Assembly: GCA_951394405.1 (NCBI GenBank) | Contig: OX596334.1 | Location: 2,046,001 to 2,110,000, forward strand | Length of the DNA stretch: 64,000 bases | Reading direction: 5' to 3' | Source: Coprinellus micaceus | Taxonomy: Eukaryota > Basidiomycota > Agaricomycetes > Agaricales > Psathyrellaceae | Shown here: piece after piece, positions 35,383 to 46,408 of the stretch | Numbering within the stretch: position 1 is the stretch's first letter | Layout: the number at the start of each line of letters is the position of its first letter | The notes under the pieces: model-generated | Database searches by the model: none | What the model was told of the DNA's origin: nothing | The model's input: the letters and a program-made list of their open reading frames with translations, nothing else | Translations under genes and position numbers: made by a program

Positions 35383-37219
35383 ATGCACACGAATGGAGAG
35401 GTTCATCGTTTGAATTTGCACCCCGAGGGGTCGAATTCAAACGATGAATCTGTCGAGCTCGCAAGATTCCGAGCTGAATGGAAAGCCGAAGTCGAACGGA
35501 GGCGAAACCACCTGGATGACTCCGCTCAGTCGACCAAAGGGAAGGCTGTTGAACGCAGGGAAGATACGCGTTGGGAGGTCGACAAGAAATACCTGCTCAA
35601 TAAACCAGCCACTAGGGCTACAGCGGGGGCACGTACTTCTGGGTCGACCGAGCACGCGGCTCCGACCGTGACGACGAGTCATCCGGCCATTCGGGACGGA
35701 ATCATCACTCAGGCAGCCACATCTGAGAAACACGAGAGGGCCCTGGTGCACTACAGGGAGGCAATCCAGCACGAGCAGAGTGGGCACCTAGATTCCGCCT
35801 TGGCCTCTTACCGCCAGGCTTTTCGCCTAGTAAGACTTCCTTCTGGCTTCGTCCCACAATGTGACTGACGTCGGTTTTCAAGCACGAGAACGTTGATAGA
35901 GCTTACCAAAGAGAGCAATTGCTCAAGGCCAAGGTACAGAGCCATACGGACAAGGTTTCAGGGACGACTGTAGCACCTACACCCCCTGATTTACTGGCGG
36001 CGGACTTGCAGAACCTCTCCGTCCAGGAACCTTCCCAAGCTGCTTCCCGACAGGCCACACCCCATCTTGCCCATATCATAGAGGCATGGCCGCACGATCT
36101 TACCTTCGAACCAGAGGATGAGAAGCGACCGGTACTGCTCAATGGCCTCCCAGCCGAAATCATGTATTTGATTATACGGAAGATGGCTATCCCAACTGTT
36201 GAACGGTTTGCTCTCATATGTCGCAGGGCGCGCATTATGACGCTGGATCCTGTGTATTGGAGGTTCGTTGCTCGTGTATACTCGGGACCATCCCGCTGAG
36301 TGGCTTTCCCAGTGACCTTGTCCGAAGGACATACAAGCCCCCACAGCTACCTGACGTCGGGGACTTGCTGGCAGTCATTACGAGGCACAAGTCTAATTTC
36401 AGGCAACTCTTCATCAGCCACCCGAGAGTCCGCATGGACGGTTTGTACATCGCCATCTGCCACTACACTCGACCTGGCCTGAGCGAGAACTCATGGGTGA
36501 ACGTAGGTCACGCCATTTTTTCAATGTGTTGGGTGCTCAGCCAACTGTACACAGGTGAACCATCTTATCACGTATCATCGATACCTCCGGTTCTACCCAA
36601 ACGGCCAGGTTCTTTCCTTACTCGCTAACGAAGAGTTGGCACCACAACAAGTCATCCCAATGATGAAGCCCACTTTACGGATGAAGGTATTCACTTTCTA
36701 GCGCTTCCGGCCCTCCTCCCTTCTGACACCCTTCAGGGTTTCTTCATCGGCAACTGGTACCTGACGGGAACGACCCTGAGCGTTGTCAACCTCATGGAGG
36801 CCAGCGGGAAGTATATTGTCCCTGGGCATGATGATGCCTCCCTCGCCGCCGACCTGTCGTCTCTTGGATTTAACCGGCAGTCCCCTTCGCCCGCTCCCGA
36901 TTCCGTCCCCAAGGCCGGCCCAGCGTCCTCACCGGGTGCAACAGCCCCGAATGGCCACGGTTCCTCGTCTGTTCATCGTGGCGGCCGCGGGGGCCACCAC
37001 TCCCATGTGCACGGCCACGGTACCAGCGCCCCCGAACCAGCCCAAATCCGCTATGTCTTCGACATGAGCCTGGAACTGCGCTCGAAACCCATGGGGAGGT
37101 GGAACCGGTTGGACATGGTCACGTATGATTCCGTGAACCTTGAAACGGGAGAGGTGCACCCTGTCCTACTGAAACACGAAAGGCCGTTCTGGTTCTCGAA
37201 GGTTAGGTCGTATGGCTGA
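35383..37219 (+). CDS. FBXO9/Hrt3-like F-box protein
   Basis: This is a substrate adaptor for SCF ubiquitin ligases. Exons are 35383-35829, 35883-36262, 36313-36496, 36555-36686 and 36737-37219, giving 541 residues. A helical repeat near residues 120-160 (ALVHYREAIQHEQSGHLDSA, LASYRQAF) resembles the TPR/MIT segment of FBXO9. The F-box is about 245-290 (LLNGLPAEIMYLIIRKMAIP, FALICRRARIM, DPVYW). The conserved C-terminal domain then reads WVNHLITYHRYLRFYPNGQV, MKGFFIGNWYLTGTTL, IRYVFDMSLELRSK and ends PFWFSKVRSYG. Between them lies a Gly/His-rich insert (GGRGGHHSHVHGHG) not usual in the family; it is in frame and may bind metal. The gene is intact. Confidence 0.9.
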
Positions 37220-38015
37220 TTTATGGCAATGTATCGGGGGGGGTGTTGTACCAGGGGTATCTAGCGAAGGACCTGTGGAACGCGTTTGTCATGGATGGAT
37301 GAACGTAATGACATGCTCAAGGTGGTGGTACATCGTGTTATCCTTCCCGTCCTGGCGCCTCATTTATGGGCTTCATTTGCTCGTTCCCCTCGTGGTGAGC
37401 GCCTTGCCCGCCTCATTCCCCCCGCCATACATGTCAACAACCATGCACACTATCTCCAGCCGGTTAGGATGGCTCGGGGCAACCTCCATGTGCCCTGCTC
37501 CTTTCCTGTTTTAGTCAGATCTGAGCCGCCTGTCAACCTGGTCCTTGAGACTCGCATTGAATTGTCATGCACCTAGTAAGCGCCTGAATCGGAGCCGGAC
37601 CACTCGGCAGGACCCGCCTTCTATCTTGAGAATTCGAAGTCCCAGCCACTGCATATGCTCAACTCACCCTTCTTGTCACTTTCCGTCCAAGATTACCGCC
37701 TTCCAGCTGGACTCGGACTGCGTACACGACTACATTGCGGTGCGCAGGATCCGGCTACTCTGGAAAACGACGATCAAGTCACACAGGTAGACGCGTGCCA
37801 TAAATGACCGAAGAGTGGCGCCAGGCTCCAGACTCCCCGATTAAAGCTCTTGAACTCCTGGGGCAACGTGCCGACCCTTCTCTCGGTCGACTTTGTGGGG
37901 ACGTGTACCGGACACCCTGCTGTGAACACGACCCTTTCCTTCTAGCTATCAGGACTCTCGCGTATATCTCTCAAGCCAAACCTATACATCGACGAGCAAT
38001 AGGAGTGTGATACCG
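37220..38015. promoter_or_regulatory. F-box 3' region and zinc transporter promoter
   Basis: This is a 796-bp gap between two rightward genes. An open stretch at 37286-37576 (96 codons, HLWASFARSPRGERLARLIP) has no recognised domain and no supporting splice structure, so I do not call it a gene. No RNA gene is seen. Confidence 0.35.
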
Positions 38016-39996
38016 ATGAAGAACACAACGCGCATTGGGATCGTGTTGGTCATTAGCTGCGCATTCTTTGCTGTAGAGATCGCGAGTGAGTCTAACTATT
38101 CAACGTGTGTAATGCCGGTGTCCTGACCTTATCCTTGCAGTTGGATTCCGTACACGAAGTTTAGCGCTAATTGCAGATGCGGTACGCTGAGTCTAATGGG
38201 AGTCTCGTCGGCGGAAACGTTGCTAACCTGCGGTAACCTCTGTGGCGGCAGTTTCACTACCTGAACGTGCGTGCCCTTTGAATGGACCCGTTGATGTGCT
38301 ATTTGTGGCTCATGTTGGACGTAGGACATCGTTGCATAGTGAGCCGCTTCTGCGTGTCGAGGTTGCTTGCCCTCATATCCCATTTCTTTTTCAGTGCCAT
38401 TGCCTTCGTTGCCGCAAGGGTAAGGGCGAATGTCTGACCTCTTAGTTCCCGTCCTGACATATCATTCATTACCCAGCTTCAATCCAAAGGGCAACATGTA
38501 CGTATCGACCCGCTAGAATTCGTTCGACTCATCGTGACGACCTGTTGAAACCCACCATTTTCCTTTCATTCACGTCAGACGCACCAATTCACCTATGCCT
38601 TTCACAGGGCCGAACTTGTTGGTACGTCATTTCACTCCCTGGTAGCCCAATTCCATATCATAAACTATACTCGTATTCATATAGGAGCCTTTTTCAATGG
38701 TGTCTTCCTGTTGGCACTGGCGCTATCCATCCTCCTTCAATCGATCGAGCGCTTTGTCCACGTGGAAACCATTGACTCCCCAATGGCCATCCTCATCGTA
38801 GGATGCGTGGGGTTAGGACTCAATATTCTGAGTGCCCTCGTGGTCCATGGTACGCTTTCCTCAATCTGGCAGTGATCGTCAGCCTAACTGCGGAACGTTC
38901 ATTTCTTCTCATAGAACATCATGGACATGGACACGGGCATGGGCATAGCCATCTCGGCGGGGGCCACTCCCACAGTCATTCCGACGAGCAGGTAGCGTCG
39001 GTGCAAGTTAATGCATTCGATTCGATTGTCCGTTTTTCGGTACACCCAGGTTCTATTCTAGCTTACTGATTCCATTTTTTGTCCTTGCTAGCACGCTTCT
39101 CACAATCACACAGTCGACCCACCTGCGAACGCGAATGAGATGAACTTAGGTCTAGTCGGGGTTCTTGTCCACCTTCTTGGCGACGCCGCAAACAGTAGGT
39201 TCTCCCCGCTGTCCTACGAAGAACCCCACTCACTAAATTGCTACCCCAAAGATGTTGGGGTGATCATCGTAGCGGTTCTCCTTTGGAAGCTGGAATCTCC
39301 CAAGAGGTTCTATGCGGACCCTGCCATGTCCCTCGCAATCTCGTTGGTCATTTTCGGAAGTGCCCTTCCTTTGAGTACGCACACCCGTCACCCTTTTTAT
39401 TCATTTACTTCTCCCTGCTAACTCAATTGAACCCACCTCCCAGCGCTGCGCTCGGGTCGGATTCTACTCGAATCGACGCCCTTGCACTTGGATCTGGCCA
39501 AAGTTAAAGAGGACCTCGTTACAGTAAAGCTGTCTCTCATCATTTGGGGGCGCTTCCCCTTGCCCGGGATTCATTCTGACAAGCCTTGACACAGCTCCCT
39601 CTCGTTAAGTCCGTTCACGACATACACGTGTGGCACCTCTCGCAGTCGTGAGTCCCTCTTTTGCCTATTTCCGTATTTCGCGTCCTGACTGCTAGCCCCG
39701 CCGTTGTAATATCCGTGATTCGCAGAGTAATTCTCGCGTCCCTTCACGTTTGCGTTCCCGAGGGTACTACCCTCGAGCAGTGGGAGAAGACAGAGCAATA
39801 CCTCCAACATTGCTTCGCGGCCTACGGGATTAGCCATGTCACCATATCACCCGAGATTCAGCGGGACGCCCAGACAATAGGTAGCGAAGTCGAGTCTGAA
39901 TTCAAGGGTGGGTGCCGCGTCCCATCTGAAGACGAGTTTGGCTGCTCCGTTAGTGACTTGAAGAAACGACGAGGGGCTTCGAGAGGTGGGGTATAG
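38016..39996 (+). CDS. Zinc CDF transporter (Zrc1/Cot1-like), 14 exons
   Basis: This vacuolar or endomembrane Zn2+/H+ antiporter detoxifies or stores zinc. Exons are 38016-38085, 38141-38181, 38252-38266, 38325-38338, 38395-38419, 38477-38497, 38579-38621, 38685-38849, 38915-38991, 39092-39194, 39252-39374, 39444-39523, 39595-39647 and 39726-39996, giving 366 residues in an unbroken frame. It starts MKNTTRIGIVLVISCAFFAV. The TM2 zinc site ADAFHYLNDIVAY is assembled from exons 2, 3, 4 and 5. TM5 carries the second site, VHLLGDAANN. A His-rich cytosolic loop lies between TM4 and TM5 (HGHGHGHGHSH and HSHSHS). The C-terminal domain has VHDIHVWHLSQS and ILASLHVCVP. Four successive micro-exons of 15, 14, 25 and 21 nt are remarkable, and no long open frame marks this gene. 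It is intact. Confidence 0.93.
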
Positions 39997-40206
39997 ACGC
40001 GTAACGGTCTCTGCATGTGACCGGTAAACGCGATCGAACTCAGGTTTACCAGCGGATGGGGAGATGGATCTCGCAATTGACGCCGTCCGGTGGACTACTA
40101 GTTTGGTTAGTGCCCTTGTACTTTTTCTGGTAGCTGTGCACTAGAGTCTATTGTGTTCGAACTTCATCGTCCAACCAACGAACCCCTGTCCCTGTGGTGT
40201 AGGTTC

Positions 40207-40923
40207 CTACTTTTCTATCAAAATGGAAAGGAAGTGTACTTGAGTGATCCTACGGCTGTTACCATCGTACCCACCTGACAGTACGCTTGATGTTTGGGGC
40301 AGTGGGCGTCTGGATTTTGCGAAGGGCTCTGAGACCTCGGAGTTCGTGCGTCCATGCACACGGAAACGACTCTGAGAAACAAATCCAGCGCAACCGGAAC
40401 GAAATCGTATCATCGGATGAGCTCCCTGGAACTCGTTGGACACATTAACGAGTGGATGGAATCTATCGAGCGGGTGACGGACCCGATCGAAGACAATAGA
40501 GGAGCCGGAGAGTATGTTCAACTCAGTTCGACGACATTGGGATCGTTGATAACTGGTTGGGTAGACGTTCTGATTGAGTTCCAGGGTGATACTTCGCGGC
40601 CATCGTGGGCGTTGGCAGCGCCCGACAGTGTACTCCCGTAAATACGAGTTGAACTCAATGAGGTCGGCGATTTGTGAAAAGTTTAGGGTCGCGACATCAT
40701 TAGCAATGAATTCGTATAAGCAGAGGAATGCATAGTGGGGCCATATGTGTCCCTCACTTGCGCCTCGAGGGAAAGGCAACATGGTCATTAATGGAAGGTA
40801 TCGGTATTCGTCCCGTTCCGCCATCAGGCTTGAGGGAGTGAGTGTGTAGGGTGTTCGCAAGGATTCGCAATCACCACGAATAAACTTCGTCACTACCAGC
40901 AAAACAGTCATACTGACTGGGGG
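40207..40923 (-). CDS. Hypothetical protein, doubtful
   Basis: A single uninterrupted frame of about 238 codons runs from the first ATG (near 40923, MPPVSMTVLLVVTKF) to a stop at 40207. It has no intron, signal peptide or membrane segment of note. I recognise no domain, although AFLCLYEFIANDVATLNFSQ looks protein-like. Lack of introns is unlike every real gene around it. It could be a lineage-specific gene, a relic or chance. Confidence 0.22.
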   Translation of the reverse strand, partial: PPVSMTVLLVVTKFIRGDCESLRTPYTLTPSSLMAERDEYRYLPLMTMLPFPRGASEGHIWPHYAFLCLYEFIANDVATLNFSQIADLIEFNSYLREYTVGRCQRPRWPRSITLELNQNVYPTSYQRSQCRRTELNILSGSSIVFDRVRHPLDRFHPLVNVSNEFQGAHPMIRFRSGCAGFVSQSRFRVHGRTNSEVSEPFAKSRRPLPQTSSVLSGGYDGNSRRITQVHFLSILIEK

Positions 40924-42661
40924 CATGTGAAGGGGGAGCGTACACTGCGCAATGTATCCATTTGCAGGCCGCACTCCCCTAGCAACAACTTATAAGTTCC
41001 ATGCAAGATAGTGAAGAATGAAGAGAAGGGTTCAACGAACGGAACCATTCGCCACCTGATTTCATAAAACGCAGAGCGAGAGCACATGAGAAAATCTGGG
41101 GAGCCATTTGTATACGCTCCTCGTACTTACCATAACTCGGGATAGAGTTCACGGGATCTTGGGCGACGCCGTGAACCGGGGTTAGGCACCACTGATAAGG
41201 GCGGGGTGACAGTCGAGAGCATCACGTTGGTTCTTCGGAGACCAAGGACTAAAAGCCCAGTTTAGCGCCGGAGACCGAGTGGCTGTGTTGGTACCTGGGT
41301 AACTTGAAATCTGCTCTGAGTCCCGTTCACTGAGCGGGGTCCATCGCGGGCGTTGCAACAGTCAAAGCACTTGCGGCCCACTGTGCGGATAGGGACGCGA
41401 AGGAGGAGTATCGGAACAGGTCATCGAGATAAACAAGGCAGCTCTTCTGGCTATCGACCCCAGTACAAACAAGGGAGGTCGCATAACGACCTCCAAGAAA
41501 GCGGATAAGAATGAAGGGACTAGGTCTAAGGGGTAAAAGAAACGGTAAAAAATTCGCTGCTGAAGAAATGTCGCCACTGGCAGCGGCGTTTGGTGCACTG
41601 GCGAAGATAATCAGGGACAAACTTTCTGCCTCGAGGCAGCCCGGGTCTCTCCAGGCTGTAGGACATACGTCACTAGAGCCTTGCGACCAACACGAGGCAG
41701 GTTTCGGGGTCGAAATCGGCGCGATAATGAGTGAGAATGAGGCTCATGGACTCTCATCGCCATCGGTCTTGGGACCTAGATGAATAGCCATTGAACTGGA
41801 GGTTGGAACTCGGAAATGAAATAAAACATACCTATGTTATAATCTCTTCATGGCCTTCCGATGTTTTGTACACCGCAGACAGATTACCTCAACATACGCT
41901 ACTGGATGGAGAAAGGCAGAGTGTCTAGAGCCACAGTGCACAGGTTTATTCGAGTCAGGAGAAATTTTGGGTGGAAGGAGTACTGCGCGAGTGGAACCAG
42001 TTGGAGGACGGACTCAGAAACGGGTCACGAGAAGCTTCCAGAGACCTGTACCAATGGAAATGGCGCTTTACAAGTACGGCTCGGCATCTGCCTTTCTCTT
42101 CTCTATGAGAAGACCGAGTTATAGTTGGATTTGTGCTCTGGAAGATGCGATGAGCTCGCTAGTTTTCAGCGAGTGTCATATGGGACGGAAGCCAGCCTGG
42201 ATCCGAGGTTGCCATCTCGCACAAGATAATGATTGTCAAGCGAGAATGTAGAATGAAGAGCCACACTTCAATTCGACGCCCGGGCCCAGTTAGTTACGTC
42301 GCCTCGCAAACCCACAGAGATCCCGCAGGAGGATGAACAAATTGGAAACAAGGGCAGCCAGGGCGTTGCCCCAAGCGCTCCCCAAGCCAGGGATTATTTG
42401 CTCGGTAGTTGGGGAGCTGGAAGCGCCGATATGCAGAAAACACAGCCCAGAGGATGAGGTCCTGAGGGCGACAGGCGGAAGGGCTGCAACGTGGCCAAGA
42501 AAACAAATAAAATCTGCCAGATTAGCTCATTTCCGGCCCAAGATCCTGTTGTTGGTCCCTTGCCAAATTCGGTTGGCTGTGCACCCCGATGATATCTGTT
42601 ACATGATGGGCCCTCGGTCACTTTCTATTCGCGACTGTAAGTCACCATCTCTGGTAGAGAG

Positions 42662-42669
42662 TATATAAG
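42662..42669 (+). promoter_or_regulatory. TATA box of the Zn2Cys6 regulator gene
   Basis: TATATAAG stands 92 bp before the ATG at 42754, a normal distance for fungal promoters. An upstream ATG at 42689 opens a four-codon frame (MPPN, then stop) in the likely leader, which could dampen translation. Confidence 0.55.
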
Positions 42670-42753
42670 CAAAATGGAGTGCTCAGGATGCCCCCCAATT
42701 GATCCGCGTAAGCGCCTGGGGCCTTCACCGTACAAGTTTCGACTGTCCTGGAG

Positions 42754-45057
42754 ATGCTCGGCGACAACTCATCAAGTAGCACGGGGAGGAGTGGAGGGGG
42801 ACCCATTAGGACCACCAAGCCCTTGAAGAGAGGCAAGGCTTGTATGAACTGCCGGTGAGTATCACTCCTCTATCGACGCGTCGTTTCCTGACCATCTCCG
42901 TCCCTAGCTTTTTGAAAATTGTGAGTACCTTCCCCCGCGCGAAATACGCGTGTAACTAACACCAATCCTCAGAAATGCGACGGAAGTAAGCCCGTGTGCG
43001 GTCCTTGTCGGAGACATCCCAAGGAGGACGAGTGCGAATACTCTGATGGACCTGGCCGGTCGCGGACAAAGGCCCTCGAGGAACAGGTCCTGCGTCTCGA
43101 GGCGCGCCTCCAGGAGTTGGAGAACCCCGAGGCCACCACGCCGTCCGTGAAACTTCACGACCCTTACGCCCAATATCACGAACTGCAACGTCTATCACGG
43201 TCGCCACCCATCATCATCCCACCAGAACCGGCACCATACGCGCCCCTGTCGCCATTCTCCCCCACATCCACGTCGTCGAGTCTTCCTTCCGGTAGGCACT
43301 GGAACACCTTCGCAGCGCTCAAACCCAAAACTGAACCCACAGGTTCGAGCGGATCATCCTCACATTCTCCTCTACGATACCTGCCTTCTAATTCACCCTT
43401 CCTGGGCGCTGAGGTATGTTTTTCATTTCCGCTGCCCCAACATTCTGTGCTCATTGCCTCAGCAGGAACCCTCTTACCTTCTCATCCAGAATTTGTAAGT
43501 GTTTTGCTGTCTCAAGCCCGCTTCTGTCCCTCTAACATTCCGCAGGCTCGACAAATTCCTGCCTCATGCCGCCGAATTTGGCTTCTTCCTTCACGTACCC
43601 ACGTTCCGCGCCAATGCACTACTCTCCCTTCCTTTCAACCACCCACAACGGCCTTCTCCCGCTCTTCTGAGCGCTGTATACCTTTGGGGCGTCCATCTTG
43701 GTCAATCGGAGGCGCTGTTGCTCGAGGAAAACGCGTTCCTTATCCGTGCTGTGCAGCACACCGCAACCGACCTCCTTGGCTCACATCCTAGTCGCGTCCT
43801 TCATACCCTCCAAGCACAGGTCCTCTTGGCCTATTACTTCTTCCGTACGGGTCGCTTCCTCGAGGCAAAATGTCAGACAGGCGCTGCCATTTCGCTTGCC
43901 CTTGGAGCGGGTTTCCACAAACTTCGGTCCACCAACATTTGGCCACCAACAATCTTGGGGCTGGCGCATGATTCCCCTCTCTACCTCGACGCTCCCCAAT
44001 CGAATCTGGAGGAAGGCGAGCGGATAAACGCGTTCTGGGCCGTTTTTGTTTTGCACAAAATCATCACGGTCGCCTTGGAGCCCCCTGCCAACGTCTGCGG
44101 TGCTCTGGAGGCGCCTGGTATTGTCATCGACACGCCGTGGCCAAGGGAGACGAAGGGATATGCAGATGTACGTGACGCCTTCTATTGTCTGTCGAACTGG
44201 TTATTCACTTCTGTTTCTACTCTTAGGGAACGCCCATCGCAGAGTCGAGCGCAACGGTCCGCTCGTTCCTGAACGGAGTTGACACCATGCCGTTGGACCC
44301 CGACTCTATTAGCCTCATGGTGACGAAGGCGGCAATCTTGTTTCATCGATCTGCCCACTTGACAGGGCACTGGTCACCGAGTAAGTCTATATTCCGTTGA
44401 CGAAGGATTCTTGTGCTCACTGTCCCGGCAGACATGGCGCAACGCGAGTTCCAGGCCTTTGCCTCAGGGTTCCAAACAGTGAACCGCCTCATTGATTCCT
44501 TCCGATCGCAGTTGCCTCCCATTTCGACATACCGAACGAGCGACCCTGCCATCCGCACCCTCATCCTCACCCATGCCTTAACCGACGCGGCCACAATCAA
44601 GCTGCACGGCATTTTCGCTTACGCAGACCCCGCCTCGAAGCAGCATTGCCTTACCTCGGCACGCAGTATCATCGACTGTGGCAGTGTGTCCCTGCAAGAG
44701 GTTGGCTACCTGAATCCTATCATGGGGGTGAGTGAGCATCATAAACACGTTGCACGCGGCGCTGACATGAACCATGTTACGTAGACTCTGTGGATGACTG
44801 CGTGTCATGTCTTCATCGATGAGGTTTCGAGGCAGCGCATGCAGGCCTCATGGCCCCAATCCCCAACGGGTGAGGAGTTGACAGAGGAGGAGCTCATGGA
44901 GTACCTGCGGAATGGCATCAACGCCCTCAGCCTTTACTCCGAAGACAATGTCCTGACGCGTGAGTTCTACGTCATGCAAGCCAAGGCTCCGTTTCTTATC
45001 GATGAGATCCTAGGTTACCAACTTTCCAAGGTTCAGGAAGCTTTCAACGCGATCTAG
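42754..45057 (+). CDS. Zn2Cys6 fungal transcription factor
   Basis: This is a DNA-binding regulator with a Gal4-type binuclear zinc cluster and a fungal-specific (MHR) middle domain. Exons are 42754-42854, 42908-42920 (13 nt), 42973-43413, 43466-43494 (29 nt), 43546-44167, 44227-44380, 44432-44727 and 44785-45057, giving 642 residues. The cluster CMNC-x6-C-x6-C-x2-C-x8-C spans residues 31-59 and is split over three exons; the 13-nt exon supplies FLKI. A short coiled coil follows (RTKALEEQVLRLEARLQELE). The middle domain includes FFLHVPTF, AVYLWGVHL, LHTLQAQVLLAYYFF and ERINAFWAVFVLHK. The acceptor before 43466 is a CAGCAG tandem, so one Gln may be optional. Target genes cannot be told from the sequence. 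Confidence 0.93.
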
Positions 45058-46408
45058 CAACCTTTGCAGACGGAACCATATTCCTTTCCACTTTTGTCAG
45101 ACTGTTGTTTACTCCCTTTTTCGGATGCTTTCCAACTTCGACCTTCAACTTGCCTTTTTGTCTTTTGCTTCTTTCCGTACACATACCGACTTTCCTTTTC
45201 CGTTACGACTCTGGACGACAGTATACCCTCATGATGACCCCGATACCTTCATTGTGATTGCGCTACGATATCTCCCCAGCTCTATCCGTTCCGTCATTTC
45301 CGCCCCCTCGTCTGTATCCCTAGTTTATATGTACTTCTCTGCTAATCTCCCGCCGCCGTAACTGTCATTCTCACACGTCTCTCTTTTTGTCTAGCTAGCT
45401 CTGACCACATTGCATGCATCTGTAACAAACCCTCATCGCATCTCGCCGCAATCCCTTTTGTATTTATAGTCAGAATCATGTAGTCTACCCTCGGCCGCTC
45501 AGCAGCCCATACGGCGCTGGTCGCGTTTGTATTTATATGTCCATCTCGCGCTTATAACCATGCATTTTTGCCCTTGATTTCATTTAAAGCTTTGGGTTGA
45601 ATAGTCGGGAACTCTCAGATAGCTGGAATCGCAGGCCTAATCTTGGTATGCACATGCTACGAAGGGCAGAAAACCACGACCGACGTCGGACAAGGCTGAC
45701 AAACGATTATAATCGATTAAATTATCGTATGGAACGAGGAGGAGGCCCATACTTCCCTCGAGTGAATTGGCCGAGCTGACAAGCGTTGACGCCCATTGAT
45801 GACTCTATACTAGAAGTTACGAAGCGAGCTAAACCCTCTCCGGAATGCTGCATACCCATCGCAGCTAGTACGCCAAAAACGACGACAGGTGTACATCGGA
45901 CACCTCATTTCATAGACAGCTGCACATGTATGGTTATCGGAATTTACGTTGCCATCCTCGGCTACTGTGGGGAAAGTACCATGCTGCGATGCCACTCAAA
46001 TCGCTCTTACTGGAACAGGAAAGTTTTAGGTCGAGGAGAGTTCGATCATGATCGAGCCTGTCTCCCTTTCTCCTCTCGCTTTCCGTCGACCATCACGGCG
46101 GCCAAGGGAAAGTGCGAAGTGCAGCATACGATCGGATCCGGGGTGACTTATGGGCGCTTGTGTACGGCGTCAACGAGTTCCCATCAAAGTGCTGCTCCCC
46201 CGCCTGATTCAAGGAACACGGTGAATGCTCCTTTCCCCGTTCCGACGACCCTCGCTATTCCGAATGTTCCGTACAGTCGGGCGACGGTTTGGAAGAGGGA
46301 AACGGATACCGGAACGAAGAATGTTATCTTCTAAATGAAGTGCTACGTAAACCACAAAGCCCAAGACAAATAACACGAATATAACTGGAAGAGCTCGGGT
46401 ATCGGACC
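45058..46408. other. Convergent 1.35-kb intergenic region
   Basis: It lies between the stops of the Zn2Cys6 gene and RFC3. The left third is pyrimidine-rich 3' sequence. An open frame at 45786-46334 (+, 182 codons) is Ser/Thr-rich, has no domain and no introns, and is not supported as a gene. No RNA gene or repeat is seen. Confidence 0.4.

Larger units (their letters stand above)
39997..42753. other. 2.7-kb gene-poor region ending in a TATA-box promoter
   Basis: I find no convincing gene. The one long open frame (40207-40923, minus) is listed separately. Other open stretches (41511-41783, 41850-42251, 42333-42668) show no domain and no consistent intron pattern. The far right holds the promoter of the Zn2Cys6 gene. 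No terminal repeats or transposase motifs mark a mobile element. Confidence 0.4.

Noticed and set aside
37286..37576. Open frame of 96 codons after the F-box gene
   Set aside because: No domain, no splice structure, and it fits a 3' untranslated or intergenic position.
39997..42753. Possible transposable element in the gene-poor island
   Set aside because: No terminal repeats, target-site duplication, transposase or reverse-transcriptase motif could be found by eye.
45786..46334. Open frame of 182 codons between the Zn2Cys6 gene and RFC3
   Set aside because: No domain, no introns, ordinary base composition of a convergent 3' region; not enough to call a gene.
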